A DNA stretch of 64,000 nt from Flavobacterium sp. GTDB taxonomy: Bacteria > Bacteroidota > Bacteroidia > Flavobacteriales > Flavobacteriaceae. Where the stretch lies: assembly GCA_017984035.1 (NCBI GenBank), contig JAGOAF010000001.1:47413-111412 (forward strand), written 5' to 3'. Each line of letters opens with the position of its first letter. Positions within the stretch are counted from its first letter, which is position 1. Under the pieces are notes generated by a model that had not been told where the DNA came from, searched no databases, and worked only from the letters and a program-made list of their open reading frames with translations. This document shows, piece after piece, positions 36,931 through 45,725 of this stretch. Position numbers and translations under genes: made by a program.

Positions 36931-36968
36931 AAAAAAAGCCGTTACACTAAGTGTACGGCTTATTTTTT
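36931..36968. terminator. Bidirectional terminator between YegP-like and repeat lipoprotein genes
   Basis: AAGCCGTTACAC and GTGTACGGCTT form an 11-bp stem with one bulge. It has an A run on the left and a T run on the right, so it can stop transcription from both sides. Confidence 0.82.
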
Positions 36969-36985
36969 TTCTGTGTAGTAATTAA

Positions 36986-37168
36986 TTACTTTGCAGCAGC
37001 AGCAGTATCAACAGCAGCAGTATCAACAGCAGCAGTATCAACAGCAGCAGTGTCAACAGCAACAGCAGTAGTATCTACAGCTACTTCTTCAGCAGGAGCT
37101 TCAGCTTTTTTACAAGATACAACAGTTAAAACAGCAACAACAGCTAAACTTAAAAATACTTTTTTCAT
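36986..37168 (-). CDS. Small lipoprotein with VDTAA tandem repeats
   Basis: This is a 60-residue protein. A lipoprotein signal (MKKVFLSLAVVAVLTVVSC) puts the lipidated Cys at residue 19. After KKAEAPAEEV come repeats of VDTAA (four units plus two variants, AVDTTAV), and AAAAK ends the chain. The repeats come from a 15-base DNA unit in tandem. The mature chain is Ala/Asp/Thr rich, with no expected fold. Similar short lipoproteins are common in Flavobacteria and their role is not known. A TATCTTTG element (37206-37213, minus strand) and the terminator just downstream support a real transcript. Confidence 0.85.
   Translation of the reverse strand: MKKVFLSLAVVAVLTVVSCKKAEAPAEEVAVDTTAVAVDTAAVDTAAVDTAAVDTAAAAK
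36992..37080 (-). repeat. 15-base in-frame tandem repeat (GCAGCAGTATCAACA on + strand)
   Basis: The unit GCAGCAGTATCAACA (plus strand) is repeated about four times between roughly 37000 and 37060, and degenerate copies follow with TGTCAACAGC and AGTAGTATCTACAG. It encodes VDTAA on the minus strand. Because the unit is 15 bases, copy-number change keeps the frame. Confidence 0.85.
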
Positions 37169-37205
37169 CTTAATTTATTATAAAAGGTTAATTATTAATT
37201 CGTGG

Positions 37206-37213
37206 CAAAGATA
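37206..37213 (-). promoter_or_regulatory. -7 element for the repeat lipoprotein gene
   Basis: TATCTTTG on the minus strand matches the consensus, 38 bases before the ATG. No clear -33 box. Confidence 0.35.
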
Positions 37214-37338
37214 TAAAATTTTTAATATGTAAAATATTTTTTCATTTTTTTTTTAAATAATATTCGACAATTTCTCTTCTTTTTATCAAAAATGACCAAA
37301 AATCTGCAAGAGATCCCAAATTACAACAAAAAACAGTA

Positions 37339-38565
37339 CTATATATTTTTCATAATTGTAGCAACTGCACCTTTGTTATTTTGAACAAAAGTAGCGCTAA
37401 TTGACCCATTTGATTTTCTAACTTCATTATCCAATATTAATTCATTCAGAATTGCTTCTAATTGCTCTGAATTATTTACCGAAATACATCCTCCCAGTCC
37501 AACTAATTGGATTGCTTCGGCAAAATGTGAGTAATTGGGTCCAATCACTATTGGGATGCCAAAAGTAGCCGGTTCTAAAATGTTGTGAATTCCTGGATTT
37601 CCAAATCCACCACCGACATAGGCAATATCGGCATAACTGTATATTTTAGTTAATAGCCCAACAGTATCAACAATACATACATCGAAATCGGCAAGATTTT
37701 GGTTTTCTTTTTCTGAAAATAAAATAGTTTTTTTACTACAGTTATTCTTTATTTCTTGGATTTGCTCTGGTTTAATATTATGCGGTGCAAATATGAATTT
37801 GCAATCTGAATTGCTCTTATTTATAAATTGCAGCAACAGTTCTTCGTCCTTAGGCCAAGAACTACCAATAACAACTGTTGTCTTTTTGTTTTTAAATTCG
37901 GACATCCAATCCAATGTGTTGTCCCTTTCTACAATAGTTACTACTCGATCAAAACGAGTGTCACCAGAAACAATACAATTGGTATAGCCTATTTGTTGTA
38001 AAAGTTGTTTTGATTTTTCATTTTGAACAAAGAAATGAGTAAATGTCTCTAGTGCTTTTCTGTAAAATCCGCCATACCATTTAAAAAAAACTTGATTTTC
38101 TCTAAAAATTCCTGAAATAAGATAGGTTGGTATTGCTAGTCTTTTTAATTCGTTTAAATAATTGGGCCAAAACTCATATTTGACAAAAAATACCATTTCA
38201 GGATGAACTAATTCAATGAATCTAGAAACGTTATTTAAAGTATCCAAAGGTAAATATACGGTAACATCTGCTAAGGAATTATTTTTTCTAACCTCATAAC
38301 CTGAAGGCGAAAAAAAGCTGACAATAATTTTATGATTGGGATAATGCTCCTTTATTTTTTCTATTACTGGAATCCCTTGTTCGTATTCTCCCAGCGAAGC
38401 AGCGTGAAACCAAATGGTTTTATCGTCAGGGCTTATTTTGGTTTCTAAAAGGGGAAACACTGCTTTTCTTCCAGCCACAAAAAGTTTAATTTTTGGCACA
38501 AAGAGGGCTATTATTTCCAACAATGATGCTGCAATTGATACAATTGAACTATAAATAAAATGCAT
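37339..38565 (-). CDS. waaA: 3-deoxy-D-manno-octulosonic acid (Kdo) transferase
   Basis: This 408-residue GT30 glycosyltransferase adds Kdo to lipid A on the cytoplasmic face of the inner membrane. An N-terminal membrane helix (MHFIYSSIVSIAASLLEIIA) precedes the family block VWFHAASLGEYEQGIPVIEK (here TIWFHAASLGEYEQG). Donor-side signatures include YVGGGFGNPGIHNILEPATFGIPI. It shows that the organism makes Kdo-containing LPS or LOS. It is divergent from the sugar aminotransferase gene. Confidence 0.95.
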   Translation of the reverse strand: MHFIYSSIVSIAASLLEIIALFVPKIKLFVAGRKAVFPLLETKISPDDKTIWFHAASLGEYEQGIPVIEKIKEHYPNHKIIVSFFSPSGYEVRKNNSLADVTVYLPLDTLNNVSRFIELVHPEMVFFVKYEFWPNYLNELKRLAIPTYLISGIFRENQVFFKWYGGFYRKALETFTHFFVQNEKSKQLLQQIGYTNCIVSGDTRFDRVVTIVERDNTLDWMSEFKNKKTTVVIGSSWPKDEELLLQFINKSNSDCKFIFAPHNIKPEQIQEIKNNCSKKTILFSEKENQNLADFDVCIVDTVGLLTKIYSYADIAYVGGGFGNPGIHNILEPATFGIPIVIGPNYSHFAEAIQLVGLGGCISVNNSEQLEAILNELILDNEVRKSNGSISATFVQNNKGAVATIMKNI

Positions 38566-38611
38566 AGCTGATATTTTGCTGCTAAAATACAGTTTCTTTA
38601 TTTTATTTTGA

Positions 38612-38642
38612 TTGGTTAGAACTCATTAAATACCTATTTTTG
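38612..38642 (+). promoter_or_regulatory. Promoter of the DegT-galE pair
   Basis: TTG (38612-38614), 20 bases, TATTTTTG (38635-38642) fits the Bacteroidota promoter exactly. The leader to the ATG at 38719 is about 70 bases. Confidence 0.65.
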
Positions 38643-38718
38643 TTTTTCGTTTTACAAATCAATTCACTTTATATTGGAAACCACAATAAAAGTATTCCAA
38701 CTATTAAACAAAAAGTAA

Positions 38719-39852
38719 ATGAAAAAAATACAAATGGTTGACTTAAAAGGTCAATACGATGCAATAAAAGATACTGTAAATACTTCAATTCAAGAAGTTT
38801 TAGATACCAATGCTTATATCAATGGACCGCAGGTTCATGCATTCCAAAAGTCATTAGAAAATTATTTAGGGGTAAAACATGTTATACCCTGTGCCAATGG
38901 AACTGATGCGTTGCAAATTGCGATGATGGGTTTGGGTTTACAACCAGGAGATGAAGTTATCACGGCTGATTTCACTTTTGCAGCCACTGTTGAGGTAATT
39001 GCTTTGTTGCAATTAACTCCCGTTTTAGTAGATGTTGATTTATACAATATGAATATTAATATTGATAAAATCAAAAAAGCCATCACCCCTAAAACGAAAG
39101 CGATTGTACCGGTTCATTTGTTTGGACGTGCGGCTAACATGGAGGCTATTATGGCTTTGGCCAAAGAACATAATTTATTTGTAATTGAAGATAATGCTCA
39201 AGCGATTGGAGCCAATTGTAAATTTTCGGATGGAACAAAAAAGAAAGCAGGAACGATAGGTCATGTGGGTGCTACTTCTTTTTTCCCTTCTAAAAATTTA
39301 GGATGTTATGGCGATGGTGGTGCTATTTTTACCAATGATGATGCCTTAGCACATACACTTCGAGGGATCGTTAATCACGGGATGTACGAAAGATACCATC
39401 ATGATGTTGTGGGTGTAAATTCCCGATTGGATAGTATTCAAGCGGCTGTTTTGAATGCTAAATTACCTTTATTAGATCAATACAACAGAGCCAGACAAAA
39501 TGCCGCAAGAAAATACACAGCTGCTCTAGAAGGTCATAAAAACATCATTGCGCCAAGCATTTGTGATATTTGCGATTGTCATGTTTTTCATCAATATACG
39601 TTGCGAGTTATCGATGCTGATAGAAATGGATTAATGCAACATTTGTTAGACAAAGGAATTCCTTGTGCGATTTACTACCCAATTCCTTTGCATAGTCAAA
39701 AAGCATATGCGGATGCTCGTTATAAAGAAGAAGATTTTCCAGTAACGAATCAATTGGTGAAAGAAGTGATTTCATTACCCATGCATACAGAATTGGATGA
39801 TGAACAAATCCAATTTATTACAGATAGTATTTTAGAATTTTTAAACAAATAG
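38719..39852 (+). CDS. DegT/DnrJ/EryC1/StrS family PLP-dependent sugar aminotransferase
   Basis: This 377-residue protein is a fold-type I PLP enzyme that aminates keto-sugars. The Schiff-base lysine is K192 in SFFPSKNLGCYGDGG. The PLP-phosphate block is NGTDALQIAM, and DNAQAIGA holds the Asp that contacts the pyridine. Such enzymes make amino-deoxy sugars for O-antigen or exopolysaccharide. The next gene is galE, 22 bases downstream, which suits a sugar-nucleotide pathway. The exact sugar cannot be inferred. Confidence 0.94.
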   Translation: MKKIQMVDLKGQYDAIKDTVNTSIQEVLDTNAYINGPQVHAFQKSLENYLGVKHVIPCANGTDALQIAMMGLGLQPGDEVITADFTFAATVEVIALLQLTPVLVDVDLYNMNINIDKIKKAITPKTKAIVPVHLFGRAANMEAIMALAKEHNLFVIEDNAQAIGANCKFSDGTKKKAGTIGHVGATSFFPSKNLGCYGDGGAIFTNDDALAHTLRGIVNHGMYERYHHDVVGVNSRLDSIQAAVLNAKLPLLDQYNRARQNAARKYTAALEGHKNIIAPSICDICDCHVFHQYTLRVIDADRNGLMQHLLDKGIPCAIYYPIPLHSQKAYADARYKEEDFPVTNQLVKEVISLPMHTELDDEQIQFITDSILEFLNK

Positions 39853-39874
39853 TTGATTCAATAAGCAAAAGCAA

Positions 39875-40888
39875 ATGAAAATATTGGTAACTGGAGGTTT
39901 GGGTTTTATAGGTTCACACACTGTTGTTGAACTACAGAATGAGGGTTTCGAAGTAATTGTAATCGATAATTTATCCAATACTTCGTTGTCGGTTTTGGAT
40001 GGAATCCAAAATATTACCGGTATTGTTCCTGCTTTTGAGCAATTAGATCTTCGCGACAAACAGAAGGTCAATGATTTTTTTAAACGTCATGTTGATATTG
40101 AAGGCGTAATCCATTTTGCTGCTTCTAAGGCAGTAGGGGAGAGCGTTGTAAATCCATTATTATATTATGAAAATAATATCAATGCGTTAGTATATATTTT
40201 GCAAGAATTAGAAAAAAAGACTACTGCTAATCTCATATTTAGTTCGTCTTGTACCGTGTATGGTCAAGCCGAGGTCATGCCAATTACGGAAGATTCATCG
40301 GTGCAAACTGCCATTTCTCCTTATGGAAATACAAAACAAATAGGGGAAGAAATTATTACAGATACCGCTAAAGCAACCGATATTAATGCGATTTTATTGC
40401 GTTATTTTAATCCCATTGGGGCGCATCCTTCAACTGAAATTGGAGAATTGCCATTGGGTGTCCCACAAAATTTAGTACCGTTTATTACGCAAACCGGTAT
40501 CGGATTACGTCAAGAATTGTCAGTGTATGGGAATGATTATCCCACACCAGATGGAACAGCGATTCGCGATTACATTCATGTAGTAGATTTGGCGAAAGCC
40601 CACGTTATTGCTATGCAACGATTGTTGAACAAAAAGAATTTAGCCAAAGTAGAAACCTTTAATTTAGGAACCGGAACAGGTAGTTCTGTTTTGGAAGTGA
40701 TTCATGCTTTCGAAAAAGTAAGCGGGCAAAAATTGGCCTACAAAATCGTTGATCGCAGAGAAGGAGATATTACAGAAGCGTACGCCAATACCCATAAAGC
40801 GAATACTGTTTTGGGCTGGAAAGCACAATCAACTCTTGAAGAAGCGATGGCTAGCGCCTGGAAATGGGAACAAAAAATCAGAAGCTAA
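39875..40888 (+). CDS. galE: UDP-glucose 4-epimerase
   Basis: This 337-residue extended short-chain dehydrogenase/reductase interconverts UDP-glucose and UDP-galactose. The NAD-binding motif is GGLGFIGSHT. The catalytic SSSCTVYG and Tyr-x-x-x-Lys (YGNTK) are intact, and RYFNPIGAHPS and RDYIHVVDLA are typical of GalE. It shares a transcript with the aminotransferase upstream. Its 3' end overlaps the convergent M23 gene by four bases. Confidence 0.95.
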   Translation: MKILVTGGLGFIGSHTVVELQNEGFEVIVIDNLSNTSLSVLDGIQNITGIVPAFEQLDLRDKQKVNDFFKRHVDIEGVIHFAASKAVGESVVNPLLYYENNINALVYILQELEKKTTANLIFSSSCTVYGQAEVMPITEDSSVQTAISPYGNTKQIGEEIITDTAKATDINAILLRYFNPIGAHPSTEIGELPLGVPQNLVPFITQTGIGLRQELSVYGNDYPTPDGTAIRDYIHVVDLAKAHVIAMQRLLNKKNLAKVETFNLGTGTGSSVLEVIHAFEKVSGQKLAYKIVDRREGDITEAYANTHKANTVLGWKAQSTLEEAMASAWKWEQKIRS

Positions 40889-41556
40889 TTTATTTTTAAA
40901 AGTAGATTCGGGTCGGGGCAATTAGTTGTGTAATGATTCAATGTAGTTGAACTGCATACTCCAGGATAATCCCCAACTTTATTTTCCATATCAATTATGA
41001 TTTGAAAATGCAAATGTGGGGCATAATCCCCATTGATGGGAGCTAATCCTAAATTGCCAATTTGTTCGCCTTGTTTTAGAGTATCACCCACTTGTTTTTC
41101 TGTCAAACTTTCTTCGCTTAAATGGCCGTAAAGTGTATGAAAGACAACATTTTCTATTTGGTGTTGCATAATTATTGTTGGCCCATAATCGCCTAAAGCG
41201 GTATTGTTTTGCAAACTATGAATAGTGCCATTTAATGCTGCATGAACTGATGCTGCTTCGTTAATCCATAAGTCTAAGCCAATATGAATGTTCCGTTCTT
41301 CGCTATCTTTAGAGTTGAATACGCTACTTCTCTTATATAAATTTCGAATTTCCTGATAACCTCCAAAAGCAATTTTTCCATTAGTGGTATCCAAATGGTT
41401 TTGGATAAATATCCCATAATCCTCAGCATTTGCTAATGTGCGAATCGAATGATTTGAAATGGATAAATCCAAAGGAACATATTGCGAATAAGGAATATTG
41501 GGCGCAATCACTTTTGAGACTTTGCAACGATAAAGTAGTTCAATTAATGTTTTCAT
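40885..41556 (-). CDS. M23 (LytM) family metallopeptidase without signal peptide
   Basis: The protein has 223 residues from the ATG at 41556; the upstream TTG is unlikely. The LytM zinc motifs are present: HxxxD in NIHIGLDLW, and HxH in YAPHLHFQII. The sequence around them (YGPTIIMQHQ, FHTLYGHLS) is normal. No signal peptide or transmembrane segment is visible, unlike most envelope M23 enzymes. The N-terminus MKTLIELLYRCKVSKVIAPN suggests a cytoplasmic protein or unusual export. The peptide substrate is unknown. Confidence 0.87.
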   Translation of the reverse strand: MKTLIELLYRCKVSKVIAPNIPYSQYVPLDLSISNHSIRTLANAEDYGIFIQNHLDTTNGKIAFGGYQEIRNLYKRSSVFNSKDSEERNIHIGLDLWINEAASVHAALNGTIHSLQNNTALGDYGPTIIMQHQIENVVFHTLYGHLSEESLTEKQVGDTLKQGEQIGNLGLAPINGDYAPHLHFQIIIDMENKVGDYPGVCSSTTLNHYTTNCPDPNLLLKIN

Positions 41557-41573
41557 GTTTTTTTGTATTTCCA

Positions 41574-41612
41574 AAAATAAAAAATCCTCATAAAAACGTT
41601 CTATGAGGATTT
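41574..41612 (-). terminator. Terminator of fabD
   Basis: AAATCCTCATA (41582-41592) and TATGAGGATTT (41602-41612) form an 11-bp stem, with the A-rich left flank giving the T tract on the minus strand. Confidence 0.82.
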
Positions 41613-41633
41613 AAATATAGTAAATATTGCTAC

Positions 41634-42506
41634 TTAAGCATTCGCTGTAATTGCTTCTTTGTCAATTTTTCCAATTAGACCCGCTAATACTTTTCCTGGG
41701 CCTACTTCTGTAAAACTAGTAGCGCCATCTGCAATCATTTGTTGCACTGATTGTGTCCATTTTACTGGTGCAGTCAATTGAATGATTAGGTTTTTTTTGA
41801 TTTCTGCTGGATCAGAAACTGCATTCGCAGTTACATTTTGATATACGGGACAAATTGGAGTAGAAAAAGTAGTCGCTTCAATTGCTGCTGCTAGTTCTTC
41901 TCTTGCTGGTTCCATCATTGGGGAATGAAAAGCACCGCCAACAGGTAAAATCAAAGCGCGTTTTGCACCTGCTTCTTTCATTTTTTCACAAGCCAATTCA
42001 ACCGCTTTATATTCGCCAGAAATCACTAATTGTCCAGGACAGTTGTAATTAGCAGCTACTACTACGCCGTCAATGGAAGCACAAATATCTTCTACAATTC
42101 TATCGTCTAAATTCAAAACTGCCGCCATTGTTGAAGGTGTAATTTCACATGCTTTTTGCATAGCTAATGCACGTTGCGAAACTAGACGCAATCCGTCTTC
42201 AAAAGACAAAGCACCATTGGCCACTAAAGCAGAAAATTCTCCTAATGAATGACCCGCCACCATCTCTGGTTTAAAATCTTCTAAAGTTTTAGCCAAAATA
42301 ACCGAATGCAAGAAAACGGCAGGTTGTGTTACTTTAGTTTCTTTTAATTCTTCGGCAGTACCATCAAACATGATGTCTGTAATGCGAAAACCTAAAATAG
42401 TATTAGCTTTTTCGAAAAGCTCTTTTGCCAAAGGTGAATTCTCGTATAGTTCTTTACCCATTCCGGTAAATTGTGCTCCTTGTCCAGGAAATACATATGC
42501 TTTCAT
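41634..42506 (-). CDS. fabD: Malonyl-CoA:ACP transacylase
   Basis: This 290-residue protein loads malonyl units onto ACP for fatty-acid synthesis. The start motif is YVFPGQGAQFTGMG. The nucleophile Ser87 lies in VAGHSLGEFSAL, and the catalytic His in VGGAFHSPMM. The length is normal. It is followed by a strong terminator and preceded by the pirin gene; it reads leftward as an isolated unit. Confidence 0.96.
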   Translation of the reverse strand: MKAYVFPGQGAQFTGMGKELYENSPLAKELFEKANTILGFRITDIMFDGTAEELKETKVTQPAVFLHSVILAKTLEDFKPEMVAGHSLGEFSALVANGALSFEDGLRLVSQRALAMQKACEITPSTMAAVLNLDDRIVEDICASIDGVVVAANYNCPGQLVISGEYKAVELACEKMKEAGAKRALILPVGGAFHSPMMEPAREELAAAIEATTFSTPICPVYQNVTANAVSDPAEIKKNLIIQLTAPVKWTQSVQQMIADGATSFTEVGPGKVLAGLIGKIDKEAITANA

Positions 42507-42571
42507 AAATTATGTTTCAAGTTTATTGATTCAAATGTCAAATTTGAACCACAAAAGTACAGTTTTTTGGA

Positions 42572-43288
42572 TTATTGTTCCATCGGAATTTCCATAATTA
42601 AAAAACGAGCATCCGAATTGGCTTTGATTTCAATTGCATTCGTTTCCCAGATTCCGATAGCGTCTCTTTTTTCAAGTTTTTCACCATTAACTAGTATTTC
42701 ACCTTCAATCGTCATGATGTAAAACCCGTTGCCTTCTTTTTGCAAGACTAATGTTTTAGAAAAATTAGCTTCAAAATCGCTCAAATAAAACCAAGCATCT
42801 TGGTGAATCCAAACACCCTCGTCTTCGGGATTTGGAGATAAAATTTGGGCAAAATTATTTTTTTGTTGGGTTATATCTAAGGTGATTTGTTGGTAGCGCG
42901 GTTCCACATTTCTGTATTTTGGAAACAACCAAATTTGAAATAATTTAGTCTGTAAATTCGCATTCGGATTAAATTCGCTATGCTGAATTCCAGTACCAGC
43001 ACTCATTACTTGAACATCACCCGTTTTAATTGTAGAGGCATTTCCCATACTGTCTTTGTGTGCCAAATCTCCTTCTAACGGAATCGTGATGATTTCCATA
43101 TTGTCGTGAGGATGCGTTCCAAACCCCATTCCAGCAGCCACAGTGTCGTCGTTTAAAACGCGCAACATCCCAAACTGAATGCGCTCAGGATTGTACCAAC
43201 TAGCAAAACTAAAACTGTGGTAGGCATTCAACCAACCGTGATCAGCATGCCCCCTTGAGCTCGCTTTGTGTACAATAAAATTTTCCAT
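42572..43288 (-). CDS. Pirin family protein
   Basis: This 238-residue protein has the bicupin fold. The N-terminal cupin holds the metal-binding block MGFGTHPHDNMEIITIPLEG with its His and Glu ligands, and VMSAGTGIQHSEFN further on. The C-terminal half is a more divergent cupin. Bacterial pirins are linked to quercetinase activity or stress response, but the function of this one cannot be inferred. Confidence 0.93.
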   Translation of the reverse strand: MENFIVHKASSRGHADHGWLNAYHSFSFASWYNPERIQFGMLRVLNDDTVAAGMGFGTHPHDNMEIITIPLEGDLAHKDSMGNASTIKTGDVQVMSAGTGIQHSEFNPNANLQTKLFQIWLFPKYRNVEPRYQQITLDITQQKNNFAQILSPNPEDEGVWIHQDAWFYLSDFEANFSKTLVLQKEGNGFYIMTIEGEILVNGEKLEKRDAIGIWETNAIEIKANSDARFLIMEIPMEQ

Positions 43289-43300
43289 AATGAATTGTGA

Positions 43301-43624
43301 TTACTGTTTTGAAAGTGGAAGTAACTTGAAGTAAGTTACAACAAATTTATTATCATTGATTGTTCCAATAACTGCTGCTTTTCGAATGCTAGCGCAAAAA
43401 CCATCTTTGGCGTGTGCATCACCGTGAGCATCAATATTTGTGCCTTCAACAAAATACGATTTACCCTCAATTCGAACTGCCAAGTCGCAACTTTTTCCTT
43501 CCATTCCAAATTGGCATTGCCCACAAGAAGCTTCCACCATTTTAATTTTAGATGTTTCTTTTTTGTCTTGTGCCCAAATAGCAATGCTACTTAACAAGAG
43601 TAATACAGTAAAGATTTTTTTCAT
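43301..43624 (-). CDS. DUF6370 family secreted protein
   Basis: This 107-residue protein has a signal peptide (MKKIFTVLLLLSSIAIWAQ, cut near residue 19). The mature chain shows VEASCGQCQFGMEGKSCDLA and DAHAKDGFCASIRKAAV, which I recognise as the DUF6370 pattern. Four conserved cysteines could bind metal or form disulfides. The function is unknown. It sits between the U32 gene and the pirin gene, reading leftward, 12 bases from the pirin gene stop. Confidence 0.8.
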   Translation of the reverse strand: MKKIFTVLLLLSSIAIWAQDKKETSKIKMVEASCGQCQFGMEGKSCDLAVRIEGKSYFVEGTNIDAHGDAHAKDGFCASIRKAAVIGTINDNKFVVTYFKLLPLSKQ

Positions 43625-43641
43625 AGTTAGTTTATTAGATA

Positions 43642-45504
43642 TTAATCTTCCTCTTCAATTTCAAATTCGGCATCTTTTTCCCAAATTTCCATTTCACACG
43701 GTTTACAGTTGAATTTTAATTTGTATTCCAATTCACCTTGTTTCAATACTAATGGTTCTTTGACTTTTTTGTCGCGATGCTCGGGATGGTATTTTGGACA
43801 ACGTTCCAATTCGTATTTGATGCAATATTTGGTCGTCATTACGCGAGATTTTCCTGGATCCCATTGTAGTTCAAATGCCTTTTCGATTTCAGTAACTCCA
43901 TGTCGTTCGTAAAATTTTCGAGCCATTTTATTGGCAACATTGTAGGTGAAATCCAGTTGATCTACTGGAAATGGATGATCTGTTTTTACGATTTGGTGTT
44001 CTTCTCGTTTGTAATTAGCCAAACGAATTTCGGTCAATTGATCGTAAACGGTACGACGCATTTCATTGACTTTTGAAATGGGTAAAAACCAATTGTCTGA
44101 AAACTCAATCGTAATTTCGTCAGCTGTATAGGGAGTAAATCCGGTTTTAGCTAATTGCGTTTTGATATTGTCCTCAATGGATAAATTATTTTTTGTTGGC
44201 TCTTTAGTATGTTCTAAGTGAACGTTGCTCTCATACCCATCTTCATCAGTAGCAGTTAATTCAAAACCAGTTTCATTTTCAGTTAGAATTAATTGGGTGC
44301 TAATTTTTCTAACAGCACTGTCTTCGCGTTCCACAATTTTGATAAAGGCAGCATCGTTATTACGGTATATAAAAGTGCCGTCTTTTATGTCTTTTAATAC
44401 ATTAGGGTATACAATACCGTTTTCAGCTTTGTTTACATAAATTCCGTCAGCTTCGTTGTTTTCGTTAATGAAACACAAACCGTCTCCATTGTTTAATAAA
44501 TGACCGTTTTCTATTTCGTATGAATTTCCAATAGTTTTGATCAATTTTCCAATGTATTGTCCTTTCGATTTTGGACTTTCCCATGAACCGATAGCTTGAT
44601 GTCTTTCGTTAACAAAATAATCGGTATACCCACGATTGAATGTGCGGTTCAATTCAGAATCGAAAGTGAAGGTGCATTTTCCAGAAGAAGCTTTAGTGTA
44701 ATTTGGGTTTTGTTCCAAAAAAGCATCGATTTTCTTGCGAAGAAACGCAACATTATTTTTAACATACACCATGTCTTTCAAACGTCCTTCAATTTTGAAG
44801 GAAATGATTCCGGCTTCAATCAAATTTGGAATTTGATCCGTTACATCAAAATCTTTGATGGAAAGCAGGTGGCTGTTTTTAATTAAGGTTTCGCCATGTC
44901 CGTCAATTAAGTTGTACGGCAAACGACAGTTTTGCGCACAAGAACCCCGATTTGCCGAGCGTTCGCCATTGGCAACACTCATATAGCAATTTCCGCTAAA
45001 CGCTACGCACAAAGCACCAGTAACAAAGAATTCCAATTCTACGTCGGTGGCTTCGCTGATTTCTTTGATTTGGTGTAAGTTCAACTCACGAGCAAGAACC
45101 ACACGTTTGATGCCGGCATCGGCAAGGAATTTAATATTTTTCGGGTCTCGGTTGTTGGCTTGAGTACTAGCGTGCAATACAATTGGAGGCAACTCCATTT
45201 CCATAATTGCCATGTCCTGAATGATCAAGGCATCGACACCAATATGGTACAATTCCCAAATCATTTGACGACAGGTTTCGAGTTCGTTGTCGTATAAAAT
45301 GGTGTTGATTACCACAAAAACTTGTGCGTAATACAGGTGAGCATATTGCACTAGTGCTGCGACATCTTCGATGGAATTGTGGGCATTGGAACGGGCGCCA
45401 AATTGTGGTGCTCCAATATAAACTGCATCAGCTCCACTGTTGATAGCAGCCATACCGTGTAACAAGTCTTTGGCAGGCGCTAGTATTTCTATTTTCTTTT
45501 TCAT
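43642..45504 (-). CDS. Peptidase U32 family protein (RNA hydroxylation type)
   Basis: This 620-residue protein has the U32 signature: ELEFFVTGALCVAFSGNCYM, then SANRGSCAQNCRLPY. The four conserved cysteines sit there. The family was named collagenase-like, but characterised members (TrhP, RlhA) hydroxylate tRNA or rRNA bases using prephenate. The extra C-terminal 200 residues include another cysteine-rich end (CIKYELERCPKY, then CKPCEMEIW), reminiscent of Fe-S or zinc binding. It is cytoplasmic, with no signal peptide. Confidence 0.92.
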   Translation of the reverse strand: MKKKIEILAPAKDLLHGMAAINSGADAVYIGAPQFGARSNAHNSIEDVAALVQYAHLYYAQVFVVINTILYDNELETCRQMIWELYHIGVDALIIQDMAIMEMELPPIVLHASTQANNRDPKNIKFLADAGIKRVVLARELNLHQIKEISEATDVELEFFVTGALCVAFSGNCYMSVANGERSANRGSCAQNCRLPYNLIDGHGETLIKNSHLLSIKDFDVTDQIPNLIEAGIISFKIEGRLKDMVYVKNNVAFLRKKIDAFLEQNPNYTKASSGKCTFTFDSELNRTFNRGYTDYFVNERHQAIGSWESPKSKGQYIGKLIKTIGNSYEIENGHLLNNGDGLCFINENNEADGIYVNKAENGIVYPNVLKDIKDGTFIYRNNDAAFIKIVEREDSAVRKISTQLILTENETGFELTATDEDGYESNVHLEHTKEPTKNNLSIEDNIKTQLAKTGFTPYTADEITIEFSDNWFLPISKVNEMRRTVYDQLTEIRLANYKREEHQIVKTDHPFPVDQLDFTYNVANKMARKFYERHGVTEIEKAFELQWDPGKSRVMTTKYCIKYELERCPKYHPEHRDKKVKEPLVLKQGELEYKLKFNCKPCEMEIWEKDAEFEIEEED

Positions 45505-45676
45505 TATTGGATTACTTTCTTTTTAGAAAAATAAGACTGCAAAGTTCTTATAAATATTTGAGATTTTAGGAAAAAGTTTTGACTTTAGACCAAGTACTTT
45601 TCGTTAAATATAAAGACATGAAACTTGGTTTAAAATGTTGCTTTGCTTGGTCAAAGCATATAATTTGTAAAATAGG

Positions 45677-45704
45677 AAAAGCCTCAAGTTTCCTTGAGGC
45701 TTTT
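45677..45704 (-). terminator. Terminator downstream of the aspartate aminotransferase-like gene
   Basis: AAAAGCCTCAAG and CTTGAGGCTTTT form a 12-bp stem with a TTTC loop. It precedes the 170-base stretch before the U32 start, in which I see no further gene. Confidence 0.85.
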
Positions 45705-45725
45705 ATTTTTTATTTCATAGCTATT

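Noticed and set aside
36992..37080. Possible CRISPR-like or satellite array
   Set aside because: Repeats are contiguous 15-base units without spacers and encode protein repeats.
36951..37232. Plus-strand open frame across the 15-base repeats (AAVST repeats)
   Set aside because: It is the antisense of the lipoprotein gene. The minus strand has the lipidation signal, promoter element and terminator.
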